From Geobacter sp. DSM 9736 (GTDB lineage: Bacteria; Desulfobacterota; Desulfuromonadia; Geobacterales; Geobacteraceae): a DNA stretch of 64,000 nucleotides. Where the stretch lies: the NCBI RefSeq assembly GCF_900187405.1, contig NZ_LT896716.1, positions 3,472,753 through 3,536,752 on the forward strand, read 5' to 3'. Made by a program: the position numbers and the translations under genes. The notes under the pieces are model-generated. The model saw only the letters and a list, made by a program, of their open reading frames with translations. It was not told the origin of the DNA and made no database searches. Positions 8,201 to 16,508 of the stretch are shown one piece after another. Position 1 is the first letter of the stretch; every line of letters begins with the position of its first letter.

Positions 8201-9226
8201 CTATGCATCGGCTTCCCTGAGAAAGGTGGCGGCATCTTCGGGGGAGGTCGGATTGATGAAAAATCCGGTCCCCCACTCGAAACCCGCTATCTGGGTCAAA
8301 CGCGGAACCAGCTCGATGTGCCAGTGGTAGTCGTATGCAATTGATCCCCAGTAGTCCGGCTTTCCGAGCCTCGGATGCAGCGGTGGGGCCGTATGGAGGA
8401 TGAAGTTGAAAGGGGGATCTTTAAGTACGGTCTTTAGGCGCAGCAGCATGTCTTTCAGGGCCACTGCCAGTTCCCCCAGCATCGGGTCGTCCATCAATGC
8501 GAAATCGTGAGAATGCTTCTTCGGGTAGAGACGCAGTTCAAATGGGAAACAGGCGGCATATGGTGTGAGTATGACAAAATTATTGAACTCCTTTACCACC
8601 CGCTCACCGCTGGCCAGTTCAAAATCTATGAGATCGCAGAATATGCAGCGCTCTTTCGAAGCGAAGAAGTCCCGGCAGATGCGCAATTCGGTGGCCGCCA
8701 CAGGCGGGGTGAGGGGAACGGCGATGAGCTGGCTGTGCGCGTGGCTTAGGGAGGCCCCGGCCGTGGTCCCGTGGTTCTTGAAGAGGACCATGTAACGGAA
8801 CCGGCTGTCGTTACGCAGGTCCAGGTAACGTGCACGATATGCCCGCAGGACGTCGGTTATCTCTGAAGGCGTCAGGTCTCCCAGCCCCCTGTGGTGGTCC
8901 GGGGTCTCCACGATTACCTCGTGGGCGCCGATCCCGTTCATTACGTCGTACAGCCCGTGCCCCCGCTTGTTAAGGTCCCCTTCGATGCGCAGCGCCGGGA
9001 ACTTGTTGGGGATGACCCGGACCTTCCAGTTTGAGGAATTGGCTTGTCCCGAGGGCCTTATGGCGAATATCTCGGGGGGCGTCTTATCTTCGTTTCCATA
9101 ACAGAAGGGGCAGCTGGTCATCTGCCGTGATTCCTGCTCCACCTGGAAATCCCGGGGGCGCCGCCCTCTTTCCGTTGCGATGATGACCCAGTGCTGCTTC
9201 AGGGGGTCCCAGCGTAATTCCGACAT
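8201..9226 (-). CDS. galT: Galactose-1-phosphate uridylyltransferase family (GalT/HIT superfamily)
   Basis: A 341-residue GalT-type nucleotidyl transferase. CPFC at 39-42 is the zinc-ligand pair, and the sequence opening with WDPLKQHWVIIATERGRRP is typical of GalT. The catalytic HPHGQ motif of classical GalT reads HAHSQ here (162-166): both histidines and the Gln are kept, but Pro and Gly are changed. This could mean altered nucleotide or sugar specificity, for example for ADP-sugars, which would fit the glycogen neighbours. The start has GGAGGG six bases upstream. The assignment to the family is firm; the exact substrate is not. Confidence 0.88.
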   Translation of the reverse strand: MSELRWDPLKQHWVIIATERGRRPRDFQVEQESRQMTSCPFCYGNEDKTPPEIFAIRPSGQANSSNWKVRVIPNKFPALRIEGDLNKRGHGLYDVMNGIGAHEVIVETPDHHRGLGDLTPSEITDVLRAYRARYLDLRNDSRFRYMVLFKNHGTTAGASLSHAHSQLIAVPLTPPVAATELRICRDFFASKERCIFCDLIDFELASGERVVKEFNNFVILTPYAACFPFELRLYPKKHSHDFALMDDPMLGELAVALKDMLLRLKTVLKDPPFNFILHTAPPLHPRLGKPDYWGSIAYDYHWHIELVPRLTQIAGFEWGTGFFINPTSPEDAATFLREADA

Positions 9227-9306
9227 TATCCCTCCACAAATCGCCTCGCTGTTTCCTCGGAGAGTGCAGGCTTTTTCCGGGGAGCTGAGGTTTTGGTTGA
9301 ATCAAA

Positions 9307-11493
9307 TTAAATAAGCCAGTTGTCGAGTTCCAGATCCGGTCCGGCGTAGGTGAGCTGCATTGCGCCATCAGCCGGCCAGCGTCCCAGTTCCTCTTGCCCG
9401 CGTACGAGAGTCACGAATGCAAGCAGTCTGGCTCCGGGTTCGAGATCGAGAGGATCAAGGGGGATGCTCGCTTCGCAGGTGCGGGCGATGGTCCACTGCG
9501 CGCGGCCTACTTCCCGCCATTCCCCATGTTCAACCGCCAGCAGCGGTCCGTTTCCGTTCCCTGTGGAAAGCGCGATGCGGTATTCACGGCCGGTGACGAG
9601 ATGAAGATTCAGTATGTCGTTGGGGTGAAGGATTTCTTCGAGATACTTCGTTCCGTCGACCCTCACATAGAAAAAGGCGCGATCGTATCCGTAGAAGAAT
9701 GACTGGAGTACGCTCTCCGCAGCGTGCATCGCTGAAGATTGTTTTGTGAGATCATAGAGGCCGGCCGCCAGCCATTCGAAATAGTCGTCGGTAACTCCAT
9801 TGATGGTCGGGGTGAGGAGTGCTGCCGGCTCCCGCACGAGCCCGGCAGGGTTCTTCTTCTTGATCGGCTCGAACAGCTCCCGCGGGGTCTCCAGGTTGAG
9901 GAGCCGGTAGACGTTGATCAGGTACCTGCGGAAGAGACTGTCGAACCGGTCGCTATGGGGAGAGAAATGGTCGTCGCCGTACCACCAGAACCAATCGCTT
10001 CCTTCCGCAGCATAGAGGGACTTGCATACCTGCCAGGGGACATCGTCCTGTCCGGTGGAAGACAGATGTGCGGGTCCGGTCGCGAGCAGGTCTGCGACAA
10101 CCTCGCTGGAGGTGACCGCCGCTTCCCGTGCCCGTTCGAGATAATCCCACGCCAGGTTCTCCTCCGGGTGACCCACCCAGATGCCGTAGTTGGCGTTGAT
10201 CCATGAGCCGGGGTGAATGTGGCTCAGGACCCGCTGCTCGGGGACCCTGGCAAGCACGTCGGAAAATGTGGTCATCTTCAGCCAGTCACAATCGGCAATG
10301 CTGGAGTAGAGGGTCGTAAGAAAGTCGTATCCGTTGGACGGGTAGTACTCCCAGGCATTCTCCCCATCGAGAATAACCGACACTACCTGTTCTCCGGTCC
10401 CTGCATGCTCCCGTATATCCCTGAGTCGACCTATGAAATCCGAAACGGCGCGCTGGGTCTCCCACTGGGAGTAGGTGAACCCTATGAGGTCGGAGAGCTG
10501 GTGATCCCGGAAGAATATCTTCAGATCACGTGCGCCGTACCGGAAGGAGTAGTGGTGATAAAGCTCCCTTTTCCGCAAGCCTAGCCCTCCCGGGAGCGTG
10601 CGGGCGAGGATCTCCTCGTCGGTGGCGACCCATGAGAGGCCGCAGCCGGAGATGATGGAGAGCGCCTCGTCGCTGACCGATCCTTCGGAAGGCCACATCC
10701 CCTGGGGTGTGAAGCCGAACAGTTCGCGGAAATAAGCAATCCCTTGCTCCACCTGACTTCGGGCATCCTCGGGGTGGCGGAACCGCGAAGCTGGGAGGTT
10801 GGCCCGCGGCATTGCTGTATGCGCCGCCTTCATGTCGCACAGAAGCGGGAGGATCGGGTGGAAGTACGGAGTGACCGACAACTCGGCCTTTCCCGTTTCA
10901 TGAAGTTTCCGGTAGAGGGGGATGATGTCGCTCAGGATGTCATGTTGCCGTGCGAAGAGCAGTTCCTTGTCCTGGCGGCTGAAGCTCCTCCCCTTGTGCA
11001 CAAGTTCCCGCAGTTCAGGATACCGGCGCTTCGCTGCCTCCCCTGTCCAGGCGAGGAAAAAGAGTACCTGCAGGTCGAGAAGGTCCTGGTCGCCGAAGGC
11101 CCGAGCCACGCTCCGTCCACCCTTCAAGGCGTCGTCTGCCTGGTGGAGCAGCTCCAGATAGCGCCTGTTCGGATCGATCATTCTTTGGCGGTTCGCGCTG
11201 AAGAAGTTCTCGATGATGAAGCGTTTGTCTTCCTCGCCCATGTCCTCCGGAGCCATTTTTCCGCGTATGAGGAAAGGATCGACCGCAGCGCCCGCCGCGT
11301 AATCTACGATCTGTTCCAGGAGCGACGGGACAAGGTTGAAGACGACTCTGGCTCCCGGTGACTCGTCGACTATGACTGCCATGTCGTAATAGTCTTTCAC
11401 GGCATGGAGATACGTCCACGGAAGAGCGTACTCCCCCTTGAAGGGATCCTTGTAGTATGGCTGGTGCATATGCCAGAGAAAGGTCAGGTACAT
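9307..11493 (-). CDS. Glycoside hydrolase family 57 protein (amylase/glucanotransferase type)
   Basis: A 728-residue protein. It opens with FLWHMHQPYY, the first conserved GH57 motif, and MWPSEGSVSDEAL near residue 270 is the region that normally holds the catalytic Glu. GH57 enzymes act on alpha-glucans as amylases, 4-alpha-glucanotransferases or branching enzymes; I cannot tell which. No signal peptide is present, so it should be cytoplasmic, in line with a role in glycogen turnover. A C-terminal beta-rich domain (from about 600) may bind glucan. GAGGGG lies upstream of the ATG. It is followed by galT after 80 bases. Confidence 0.88.
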   Translation of the reverse strand: MYLTFLWHMHQPYYKDPFKGEYALPWTYLHAVKDYYDMAVIVDESPGARVVFNLVPSLLEQIVDYAAGAAVDPFLIRGKMAPEDMGEEDKRFIIENFFSANRQRMIDPNRRYLELLHQADDALKGGRSVARAFGDQDLLDLQVLFFLAWTGEAAKRRYPELRELVHKGRSFSRQDKELLFARQHDILSDIIPLYRKLHETGKAELSVTPYFHPILPLLCDMKAAHTAMPRANLPASRFRHPEDARSQVEQGIAYFRELFGFTPQGMWPSEGSVSDEALSIISGCGLSWVATDEEILARTLPGGLGLRKRELYHHYSFRYGARDLKIFFRDHQLSDLIGFTYSQWETQRAVSDFIGRLRDIREHAGTGEQVVSVILDGENAWEYYPSNGYDFLTTLYSSIADCDWLKMTTFSDVLARVPEQRVLSHIHPGSWINANYGIWVGHPEENLAWDYLERAREAAVTSSEVVADLLATGPAHLSSTGQDDVPWQVCKSLYAAEGSDWFWWYGDDHFSPHSDRFDSLFRRYLINVYRLLNLETPRELFEPIKKKNPAGLVREPAALLTPTINGVTDDYFEWLAAGLYDLTKQSSAMHAAESVLQSFFYGYDRAFFYVRVDGTKYLEEILHPNDILNLHLVTGREYRIALSTGNGNGPLLAVEHGEWREVGRAQWTIARTCEASIPLDPLDLEPGARLLAFVTLVRGQEELGRWPADGAMQLTYAGPDLELDNWLI

Positions 11494-11575
11494 GGATAAC
11501 CCCTCACACGCTTCGGCGTCCGGGGCTGAGCAGGCAGCCCCGGTGCAGCCTTCACAGGAGTTTTTCGGTGGAGTC

Positions 11576-14083
11576 CTATTGCAGTTCCTTCTTCCAGATC
11601 TCGACCTTCTTCCGGTATTCGTCGAGTAGTCGCTGGGCGACCTTGTGATCCTTGGCTTCCGCTATTATGTGGATGAAGGGCTGGTACTGGTCCGGAAGCA
11701 CAAGAACCCAGTCCTCGCCGAAATGGACCTTGATGCCGTCAATAAAGGTCGCTTCCCGATCGAGGCTGTCCTCGCTCATCTTGCGCATAATTCCACCTTT
11801 CATCTCCAGGATGCATGGCAGCCGTGTCTGGAGGAAGGTCCGGCGAGGGATCTCGTCGAGCACCCGTGACAGGCGGATGGAATTGGAGGCAATCAGTTCG
11901 ACCGTCTTGGCGATGGTGAACATCCCGTCGAAAGCTGCCTGGAATTTCGGGAAGGCGAACCTTCCGTCCATGGAGCCGGCGAGGACTACTTCGGGGGAAA
12001 GCGCCGCTTCGATCATCGCACGCTCGGAGCTTTTGGTGCGGATCACAGTGCACCCTTTTTCATGGGCCATGATTTCTATTACCGATGGTGCTGATACCGG
12101 GACGGCGAAGGAGCCTTTAGCAGCGGAGCGGATCATGAGGGACACCATGAGGGGGAGGGCTTCCGACGCCTCGTACACTTTACCGGTTTCATCGACGATG
12201 GTCACTTCTTCGGCGGAGGGGTCGAGCCAGAATCCGGCATGAGCCTCCAGGGTTGCAACTATCTTCGAAAGCTGTTCGAGGCTGTGCGGCTTTTCTCCGG
12301 CCAGCTTCGCTCCCCGCTCCTCGTCGATGTAGGCGTTGAGGCCGATGACCTCGCACCCCATGTCGTTGAGGATTGCAGGAAGTATCTGTCCGGCGGGGGA
12401 GTGGTTGAAGTCGATGACAACCTTGATGTTGGCCTTTCTGACGGTGTCCTGCGCGATGTTGCGGGAGAATCCCTCGCGGTAGAAATCGATTACCTGCGGC
12501 AGTTCGGTAATGCCTCCCGGCTCCATGTGATGGGCGCGACGAAAGTTCTCCTTGTAGAATATCCGTTCGGCGTTTTTTCCCATGGCGCTGGAGAAGTCGA
12601 GACCATCACTGTCGAGAAAGATGATTTCCGTTACCGCCGGATCTTCCGGGGACTGTCGGAAATGGACTCCCCCCTGTTCTCCGAAAGTCTTGAGCTTGTA
12701 GCGGAGCACCGGCAGCGGGATCATCTTGAGATCGCGTACGTGGACACCTGCGGAGAGTATACCGCCGAGAAAGCTGCGCTTCAGCATCCGGGATGACAGG
12801 TACGGGTCGCGGCCGGCAAGAACGAAGCTCCCCTTGGGAAGGGATGTGCCGTACGCGCAGCCTAGTTTCGCCACGAACTCCGGGGTGAGCTCCACGTTGG
12901 TGAGTCCCTTGATCATGGCGCCTTCAAAGAGTGATTTTTTCCACTTCTCCCCCCAGATCAGGTTTGATGTGACGGTGGACCCCGATTCGATAACCTTCCG
13001 GGGCCAGACTTTCACGTCCCGCTTCAGGTACGACTCCTCACCGATGGCGGTGTCGTCGGCAATGATGACACCTTCCTCCATGATCACACCGTTGCCCACA
13101 CTCACGTTGTTGCAGAGCACGCTGTCGTTGAGCTTGGCTCCCCTCTTGATGTAGACGTTGTCCCAGACCACGCAGCGGGAGAGGCGGACGCCGGCTTCTA
13201 TGGTGCAGTTGCGGCCGATGACGGTGTCCTTGATTTGCGCTCCCCCCTTGATCTGGCAGTTGTCGCCGATCACCACCGTGCCTTCCAGCATGGCCGCGTT
13301 GTCGAGCCGGACATCGGCACCGACGCGCAGGTCCTTTCCTACCAGGTCGTGCTTCGGCTCGTCGATCTTCACGTTCACCTTGCCGCGGAAGATGTCATGG
13401 TGGGCCTCCCGGTAGGAATCGGTGTTGCCGATGTCCCGCCAGTACCCTTTGGCCGGGTAGCCGAAGAGAGGCTCCCCCTTTTCGAGGAGATTTGGAAAGA
13501 GGTCCTGGGAGAAGTCGAAGTTTTCCCCTTGGGGAATGTATTGAAAAATCTCCGGCTCAAGAACGTACATCCCTGTGTTGATGGTGTCGGAGATTACCTC
13601 CCCCCACCCCGGTTTTTCGAGGAATTGAGTGATGCGCTTGTCCTTGTCGGTGATAACTACACCGAACTGCAGCGGGTCTTTCACGGAAGTCAGGGTGATG
13701 GTGGCAAGGGCTTTCTTTTCCTCGTGGAAGTCTATCAGCTTCTTGATGTTGAAGTCGGTGAGCAGGTCCCCGCTGATGATGAGGAACCGCTCGTCGAGAT
13801 ACTTCTCGGCACATTTTACGGCTCCGGCGGTCCCCATGTCTTCCAGTGGGGTTACATAAGTGATTTTTACGCCGAAATCAGCCCCGTCCCGGAAGAAGTT
13901 CTTGATGATGTGGGGCTGGTGGTAGAGAAGCATCACGAGATCCGTGATCTGGTGCTTCTTGAGAAGCTCCACAATGTGAAGCATGATGGGACGGTTCATG
14001 AGCGGAATCATCGGCTTTGGAACGTTGCTGGTGAGGGGCTGGATGCGGGTGCCGAATCCTCCGGCCATAATGACTGCTTTCAT
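11576..14083 (-). CDS. Sugar-1-phosphate nucleotidyltransferase fused to a left-handed beta-helix and a degenerate phosphohexomutase domain
   Basis: An 835-residue three-part protein. Residues 1-230 are a nucleotidyltransferase domain (MAGGFGTRIQPLT signature, ISGDLLTD metal-binding region). About 245-370 is a hexapeptide-repeat left-handed beta-helix. From about 395 it resembles phosphoglucomutase/phosphomannomutase, but the catalytic loops are altered: the serine loop TASHNP reads RQSPEDP (about 476-482), the metal loop DPDGDR reads DPSAEE (about 621-626) and the sugar-binding GEESGH region is not conserved. The third domain is therefore probably not a mutase. The ATG at 14081-14083 is preferred over a GTG four codons upstream because GGAG lies at a good distance. 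The likely product is an NDP-sugar for glycan or polysaccharide synthesis; annotation as a bifunctional enzyme would be misleading. Confidence 0.85.
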   Translation of the reverse strand: MKAVIMAGGFGTRIQPLTSNVPKPMIPLMNRPIMLHIVELLKKHQITDLVMLLYHQPHIIKNFFRDGADFGVKITYVTPLEDMGTAGAVKCAEKYLDERFLIISGDLLTDFNIKKLIDFHEEKKALATITLTSVKDPLQFGVVITDKDKRITQFLEKPGWGEVISDTINTGMYVLEPEIFQYIPQGENFDFSQDLFPNLLEKGEPLFGYPAKGYWRDIGNTDSYREAHHDIFRGKVNVKIDEPKHDLVGKDLRVGADVRLDNAAMLEGTVVIGDNCQIKGGAQIKDTVIGRNCTIEAGVRLSRCVVWDNVYIKRGAKLNDSVLCNNVSVGNGVIMEEGVIIADDTAIGEESYLKRDVKVWPRKVIESGSTVTSNLIWGEKWKKSLFEGAMIKGLTNVELTPEFVAKLGCAYGTSLPKGSFVLAGRDPYLSSRMLKRSFLGGILSAGVHVRDLKMIPLPVLRYKLKTFGEQGGVHFRQSPEDPAVTEIIFLDSDGLDFSSAMGKNAERIFYKENFRRAHHMEPGGITELPQVIDFYREGFSRNIAQDTVRKANIKVVIDFNHSPAGQILPAILNDMGCEVIGLNAYIDEERGAKLAGEKPHSLEQLSKIVATLEAHAGFWLDPSAEEVTIVDETGKVYEASEALPLMVSLMIRSAAKGSFAVPVSAPSVIEIMAHEKGCTVIRTKSSERAMIEAALSPEVVLAGSMDGRFAFPKFQAAFDGMFTIAKTVELIASNSIRLSRVLDEIPRRTFLQTRLPCILEMKGGIMRKMSEDSLDREATFIDGIKVHFGEDWVLVLPDQYQPFIHIIAEAKDHKVAQRLLDEYRKKVEIWKKELQ

Positions 14084-14168
14084 GTGATTCTCCACTCCTT
14101 TATCAAATAATAATATCAGTGTTTAGGTCGAGGTTAAGGGGCTGAGGGAAGCCTCGCTCTTGCTGGGC

Positions 14169-14537
14169 TTACTTGCTTCTGCCTTTTTTCTCCAGGGCCT
14201 TCTGTATCTCGTCCTTCAGTTCCTGAAGGTCGCTGGACTTGACCACGTAGGCATCGGCGAGCCATGCGGAGAAATCGTCCTTGTAGAATGAGAATGCGGT
14301 GCAGAGGATGACGGGCATTTCATGCCGTTCCTTCACGATCTTCTGCAGCAGGTCGAGGCCGCTTTCATTCTTCAGCTTTATGTCCAGGACGACCAGATCG
14401 TAATCCCCCGACTCCAGCTTCTCGACGGCCTCAATCGCCGATGCCGCTGTTGCGACTTCGTACCCTTCGTCGCTGAGCTCCTGGGAGTAGAGGAGCCGGA
14501 TGCTCGCTTCGTCGTCAACTACCAGGATTTTCGCCAT
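14169..14537 (-). CDS. Single-domain response regulator (receiver only)
   Basis: A 122-residue CheY-like receiver. The acidic pair DD (8-9), the phospho-acceptor Asp at 52 (LVVLDIKL), a conserved Thr in LCTAFS and the Lys in YVVKSS are all present. There is no output domain. Its start codon lies inside the end of the upstream histidine-kinase gene (overlap 23 bases), so the two form a coupled pair. It must work through protein contact or in a phosphorelay. It lies upstream of the nucleotidyltransferase/GH57/galT/glgA run, which it may help control indirectly. Confidence 0.93.
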   Translation of the reverse strand: MAKILVVDDEASIRLLYSQELSDEGYEVATAASAIEAVEKLESGDYDLVVLDIKLKNESGLDLLQKIVKERHEMPVILCTAFSFYKDDFSAWLADAYVVKSSDLQELKDEIQKALEKKGRSK

Positions 14538-16161
14538 GTAATCCTTCCTCCTTGTGAATGCGCAGTTTTAGAGTATATTTTGTTCCCCCTTCGGGGCTGT
14601 TTTCCATGCCGAACTGGTTGCCGTACCGCTCCAGTATGGTCCTGCATAGCGGCATGCCGAGTCCGACCCCTAGCTCCTGGGTATCGGCAAAGGGGGTCGT
14701 CAGAGCCTCCCGGGCCTCTTTGGACAACGGGCGCCCGTTATCGGTGATCTCAATGATTACCTCTTCCTCTTCCGCCCATGTCCTGACCCAGATGGTGTTG
14801 ACCCCCGAGACCGTCTCCATTGCATTGTTGAGGATGGTCTTGATGCAGTAGGAAACCTTCTTGTAGTCGATGTATATCGGAGGCAGGTCCGGTCCCAGGT
14901 TTAACTCGGTTTCTATACCCCGCTGATCGAGCCTGGACTGCATCTCCTGGCATACGCTTATGACCAGCTGGTTTACATCCCATTGGTCGAGAGCCGGATA
15001 GAGCGAATCGGAGTAGTTAAGCACCTCCTCCAGGACGTCCTCCAGAAGTCTGGCTTCCTGAACGATCGACTCCAGATATTCACGCTTCTGGTCCCCTTCG
15101 GCTATGGTCTTCAGCAGCGATCTTGCGAAGCCCCCTATGACCATCAGCGGGTTTCTTATGGAGTGGGCTATGCTGGACGTTATCCGTCCCACCAGCGCCA
15201 TCTTCTCCATCTTGACTATCAGTTCCTGCTGTTCTTTAAGCTTGCGGTTCGCCGCCATCAGCTTCTCGACTTCTTCCTGCAGCCGTTCGTAGAGCGAAGC
15301 CCTTTCCAGGGCGAAGGCAACGGGGAAGGCGAATGTTTCCAGCGACTGAACGTCCTGGGGAGTTATCGGTTTGTGGGTAATGCAGTTGTCGGCGATGATT
15401 ATGCCTATGCGCCTGTTCCGGGATATGAGGGGCATGACCAGGAAACTGGTCACACCCAGGATCGCTGCAAGAGCAGGATCGATCTCGGGGTTGTTGAAGG
15501 CATTTTCCACAAGGATCGCTTTTTTCTGTTTCAGTGCACGATTGAAAACATGGTTGCGATCAGCAAGGGGAACGGACATCCTTTCCAGGATGTCGTGAAA
15601 CTTGACTTTCTCCGAGTAGAGCTTTGTTTTTCTGAAATTCCGGGCCATCTCCTTGAGGGTGAGGTTGCTGCGACCGATGTCGTCCCAGATGTGCCACGCT
15701 TCCTCGTAATTCTTCGGGCCGATTCCCAGGTATCCACGGAGATACTTCCGCTCCTTGTCGGCCATCAGAAGGAATGCCCGGTTGATGCCGAACCCCTTGC
15801 CCGCGGTTATGGCGGTCATGGCCACCGAAAGGACCTCGTCAAGATCCAGTGAAGTCTGCAGTACGATGCTTACCTCGTGGAGAAACTTGATCTCGCGGGT
15901 CTTCGTATTCAGGAAATGGACGATCGACTGGATTTGTGCCTTCTGCTCGGTGTACTCACCGATGAGGAGGGATACTATGTCCGCGACGGGGGAATCGTCG
16001 TCCCGCAGTTTCTCCAGATCGTTGCGAAAACTGGTGCAGTCAAGGCACCGTTCCAGAAGCCTACGCCTGTAGGAAGTGTAGAGATCTTCTTCCCCTTCGT
16101 GGATATTGGGACATTCACCGGGTTTGATTTCCTTCTTGGTCCAGCAGCACTCCCAGTTCAA
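14515..16161 (-). CDS. GAF-domain sensor histidine kinase with Cys-rich N-terminus
   Basis: A 548-residue cytoplasmic kinase. The N-terminal 45 residues contain five cysteines (CC at 5-6, C17, and CxxC at 39-42), which could bind a metal or act as a redox sensor. A GAF domain spans about 95-290, then a coiled coil, then the phospho-acceptor H-box with His333 (SIAHSIRNPL) and an HATPase domain (EITDNGRPL, GVGLGMPLC as G-boxes). There are no membrane helices. The gene starts the minus-strand cluster and overlaps the receiver gene. A promoter candidate lies at 16320-16347. Signal and target are unknown. Confidence 0.92.
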   Translation of the reverse strand: MNWECCWTKKEIKPGECPNIHEGEEDLYTSYRRRLLERCLDCTSFRNDLEKLRDDDSPVADIVSLLIGEYTEQKAQIQSIVHFLNTKTREIKFLHEVSIVLQTSLDLDEVLSVAMTAITAGKGFGINRAFLLMADKERKYLRGYLGIGPKNYEEAWHIWDDIGRSNLTLKEMARNFRKTKLYSEKVKFHDILERMSVPLADRNHVFNRALKQKKAILVENAFNNPEIDPALAAILGVTSFLVMPLISRNRRIGIIIADNCITHKPITPQDVQSLETFAFPVAFALERASLYERLQEEVEKLMAANRKLKEQQELIVKMEKMALVGRITSSIAHSIRNPLMVIGGFARSLLKTIAEGDQKREYLESIVQEARLLEDVLEEVLNYSDSLYPALDQWDVNQLVISVCQEMQSRLDQRGIETELNLGPDLPPIYIDYKKVSYCIKTILNNAMETVSGVNTIWVRTWAEEEEVIIEITDNGRPLSKEAREALTTPFADTQELGVGLGMPLCRTILERYGNQFGMENSPEGGTKYTLKLRIHKEEGLHGENPGS

Positions 16162-16319
16162 CTAAACCTCCACACGTATGATGACTCCCCGGTTTGAATC
16201 AGTCGTTGCTCCCGCCCGACGATTGGAAATATTTCGGCAGCAGAAGATATAAACTTAAGGTTCCGGTGACAAGGGGCAGGAAAGGCATAGATGGCTCCGG
16301 GGCCTCGTCAAGTGGGCAA

Positions 16320-16347
16320 AGTATAACAGCCTGTATCTCCTTTTCAA
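16320..16347 (-). promoter_or_regulatory. Candidate sigma-70 promoter for the histidine-kinase/receiver cluster
   Basis: On the minus strand TTGAAA (complement of 16342-16347), a 16-base spacer, then TATACT (complement of 16320-16325). It lies about 160 bases upstream of the kinase start. Confidence 0.5.
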
Positions 16348-16434
16348 GCGAATTCGAAGCTTACGTACAACTAGTTGTTAATTAACAAAAGTCAAAAAAA
16401 GCCGAGATGCGGGGGCAGTGAGGCCTCATTCTGA

Positions 16435-16462
16435 TTGCACCGGCAACAAAAAAGAGTACACT
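16435..16462 (+). promoter_or_regulatory. Candidate sigma-70 promoter for the GGDEF-EAL gene
   Basis: TTGCAC at 16435-16440, a 16-base spacer and TACACT at 16457-16462, about 47 bases before the preferred ATG at 16509. If used, transcription would begin near 16469, which allows either in-frame start codon. Confidence 0.4.
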
Positions 16463-16508
16463 TTAACCGGACGTAATGAGACGTTACTTATTGAGCGAAA
16501 GGTTTCCC

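Larger units (their letters stand above)
16162..16508. other. Divergent intergenic region
   Basis: About 350 bases between the histidine-kinase gene and the divergent receiver-PAS-GGDEF-EAL gene. It holds one plausible promoter on each strand (annotated separately) and an AT-rich block around 16370-16400 (ttgttaattaac). I see no RNA gene or protein-coding ORF in it. Confidence 0.6.
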
